Origin: JAWLDB01 sp041686915
GTDB lineage: Bacteria; Bacillota; UBA994; UBA5500
Reading direction: 5' to 3'
NCBI GenBank assembly: GCA_041686915.1
Contig: JAWLDB010000160.1
Span: 1 to 6,329 of the forward strand
Length of the DNA stretch: 6,329 bases
Made by a program: the position numbers and the translations under genes. The notes under the pieces were generated by a model. That model was not told the origin of the DNA and searched no databases. It was given only the letters and a program-made list of their open reading frames with translations. This document shows positions 5,365 to 6,329 of the stretch, in pieces; the first letter of the stretch is position 1, and each line of letters starts with the position of its first letter.

Positions 5365-6329
5365 GTGAAAAAACTGTGTTTGCTGTTACTGCTAGTATTG
5401 GGAGTCGGAGCCCTGGGCTATGTCGCCATCAATGTCACCCGCGGCGATGCAACACCACGCGTGGCAGCTGGGGTAGTTCTGGCTCTGAATGAACACCATA
5501 ATCTTGCTGTTAATGGATATACAGTCGGGGAACTGACTCCGATCCTGATGGAGGAAGCAGAGAAAACTATAGTGCCGCCTATAGAACCGAGCATCGATCC
5601 CGTAAACAAGGGATTAATCCCTGGTCTGGCGGGCAGACAGCTGAATGTAACCAGAACGGTGGAAAAGCTGCTCAATGCGGAACAGGAGAGCCTGGTATCG
5701 CCTGAATACGACTACGTCCAGCCCGAGAAATCGGTATGGGAGAACTCCACCTATGCAATTTATCAAGGTAATCCTACCAAACAAGAGATAGCGCTCGTAA
5801 TCAATGTGGCCTGGGGAAACGAGCACCTGCCCCGGATGTTAGAAATACTCGAGAAGGAACAAGTGAAGGCGTCCTTCTTCTTGGTCGGCCGATGGGTCGT
5901 TCAAAACGCTGACATGGTGTCGCAAATTGCGGCCGCCGGACACGAGTTTGGCAACCATGCCTACTCAGATCCGCATTTGCCCAAGTTAAGCCGCAGCGCA
6001 ATTGCGGAGGAGATAACCAAAACCAGCGAGGCCATAGAGCAGATCACTGGCAAAAAGGTGCGTTATTTTAGCCCGCCGTATAACGACTTCAACCAAACTG
6101 TGCTGGACGTGGCGAGTGAAATGGGTTATCTTACTGTGCTATGCAGCTTGGATACGGCTGATTGGATGCGCCCTGGGGTAGACAGGATCGTTCGACGCAT
6201 TGTCCCGAGAGCTCATAACGGAGCCATAGTACTAATGCATCCGACTGAGCAAACACCAGGTGCGCTGGAGCAAATTATCCCGGGCTTGAAAGCAAAAGGT
6301 TACCGGTTGGTGACGGTCAGCGAGTTACT
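5365..6329 (+). CDS. ylxY: YlxY-like polysaccharide deacetylase family protein, probable sporulation protein (3' end cut by window)
   Basis: Open to the right edge: 321 complete codons plus two bases. The start is GTG 5365, behind AGGGGGGG (5351-5358) at a 6-base spacing. Residues 1-23 (KKLCLLLLLVLGVGALGYVA) form a signal peptide or membrane anchor, so the rest is likely outside the membrane. A ~110-residue linker region precedes a NodB-type fold from about residue 140. The position after pnp and the motif INVAWGNE (146-153) match YlxY of Bacillus, a family restricted to spore formers. The deacetylase motifs are degenerate. TFDDG is replaced by NVAWG, losing both aspartates (A149, W150). HxxxH becomes H198...D202. 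The motif-3 arginine is Ser in FSPPYND. DTADW and LMHPT are kept. Catalysis is therefore doubtful; a binding or structural role in spore envelope assembly is plausible inference. Confidence 0.88.
   Translation, partial: MKKLCLLLLLVLGVGALGYVAINVTRGDATPRVAAGVVLALNEHHNLAVNGYTVGELTPILMEEAEKTIVPPIEPSIDPVNKGLIPGLAGRQLNVTRTVEKLLNAEQESLVSPEYDYVQPEKSVWENSTYAIYQGNPTKQEIALVINVAWGNEHLPRMLEILEKEQVKASFFLVGRWVVQNADMVSQIAAAGHEFGNHAYSDPHLPKLSRSAIAEEITKTSEAIEQITGKKVRYFSPPYNDFNQTVLDVASEMGYLTVLCSLDTADWMRPGVDRIVRRIVPRAHNGAIVLMHPTEQTPGALEQIIPGLKAKGYRLVTVSEL

Noticed and set aside
5271..5492. 73-codon open frame on the + strand starting between pnp and ylxY
   Set aside because: It overlaps the start of ylxY in another frame, lacks a ribosome binding site, includes the promoter region, and has no recognisable sequence.

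Overview
The window is a chromosomal stretch from a Gram-positive, probably endospore-forming Firmicute, most likely of clostridial type with middling GC. Three things point this way. The gene order nrnA-truB-ribF-rpsO-pnp-ylxY matches the nusA/infB to pnpA/ylxY neighbourhood of Bacillus and Clostridia. The ribosome binding sites are strong. The last gene is a YlxY-type polysaccharide deacetylase-like protein, a family restricted to endospore formers. All genes lie on the + strand. I cannot name the species.

Layout: 1-252 is the 3' end of a DHH/DHHA1 phosphoesterase (NrnA type). It overlaps truB (tRNA pseudouridine-55 synthase, 245-1156), which overlaps ribF (bifunctional riboflavin kinase/FAD synthetase, 1153-2067) by ATGA. 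These three read as one translationally coupled operon. Positions 2068-2160 hold a bulged hairpin and a possible promoter. Two overlapping small genes follow (2161-2379 and 2360-2581): an unrecognised 72-residue protein and a 73-residue DUF4258-like protein. They sit between ribF and rpsO, which are usually adjacent. rpsO (ribosomal protein S15, 2669-2938) starts with GTG behind a very strong Shine-Dalgarno sequence. Its 5' leader can fold into a pseudoknot that sequesters that sequence. An intrinsic terminator follows, then a probable pnp promoter, pnp (polynucleotide phosphorylase, 3113-5209), a second strong terminator, a promoter with a perfect -10 box, and ylxY (5365 to the right edge, incomplete).

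Most genes serve RNA metabolism and translation: oligonucleotide turnover, tRNA modification, a small-subunit ribosomal protein and 3'-5' mRNA decay. FAD synthesis and a sporulation-linked envelope protein are the exceptions. The least ordinary elements are the rpsO leader, the two-gene insertion before it, and the YlxY protein, which has lost most of the deacetylase metal and catalytic residues. I found no mobile element, CRISPR array, tRNA or rRNA.
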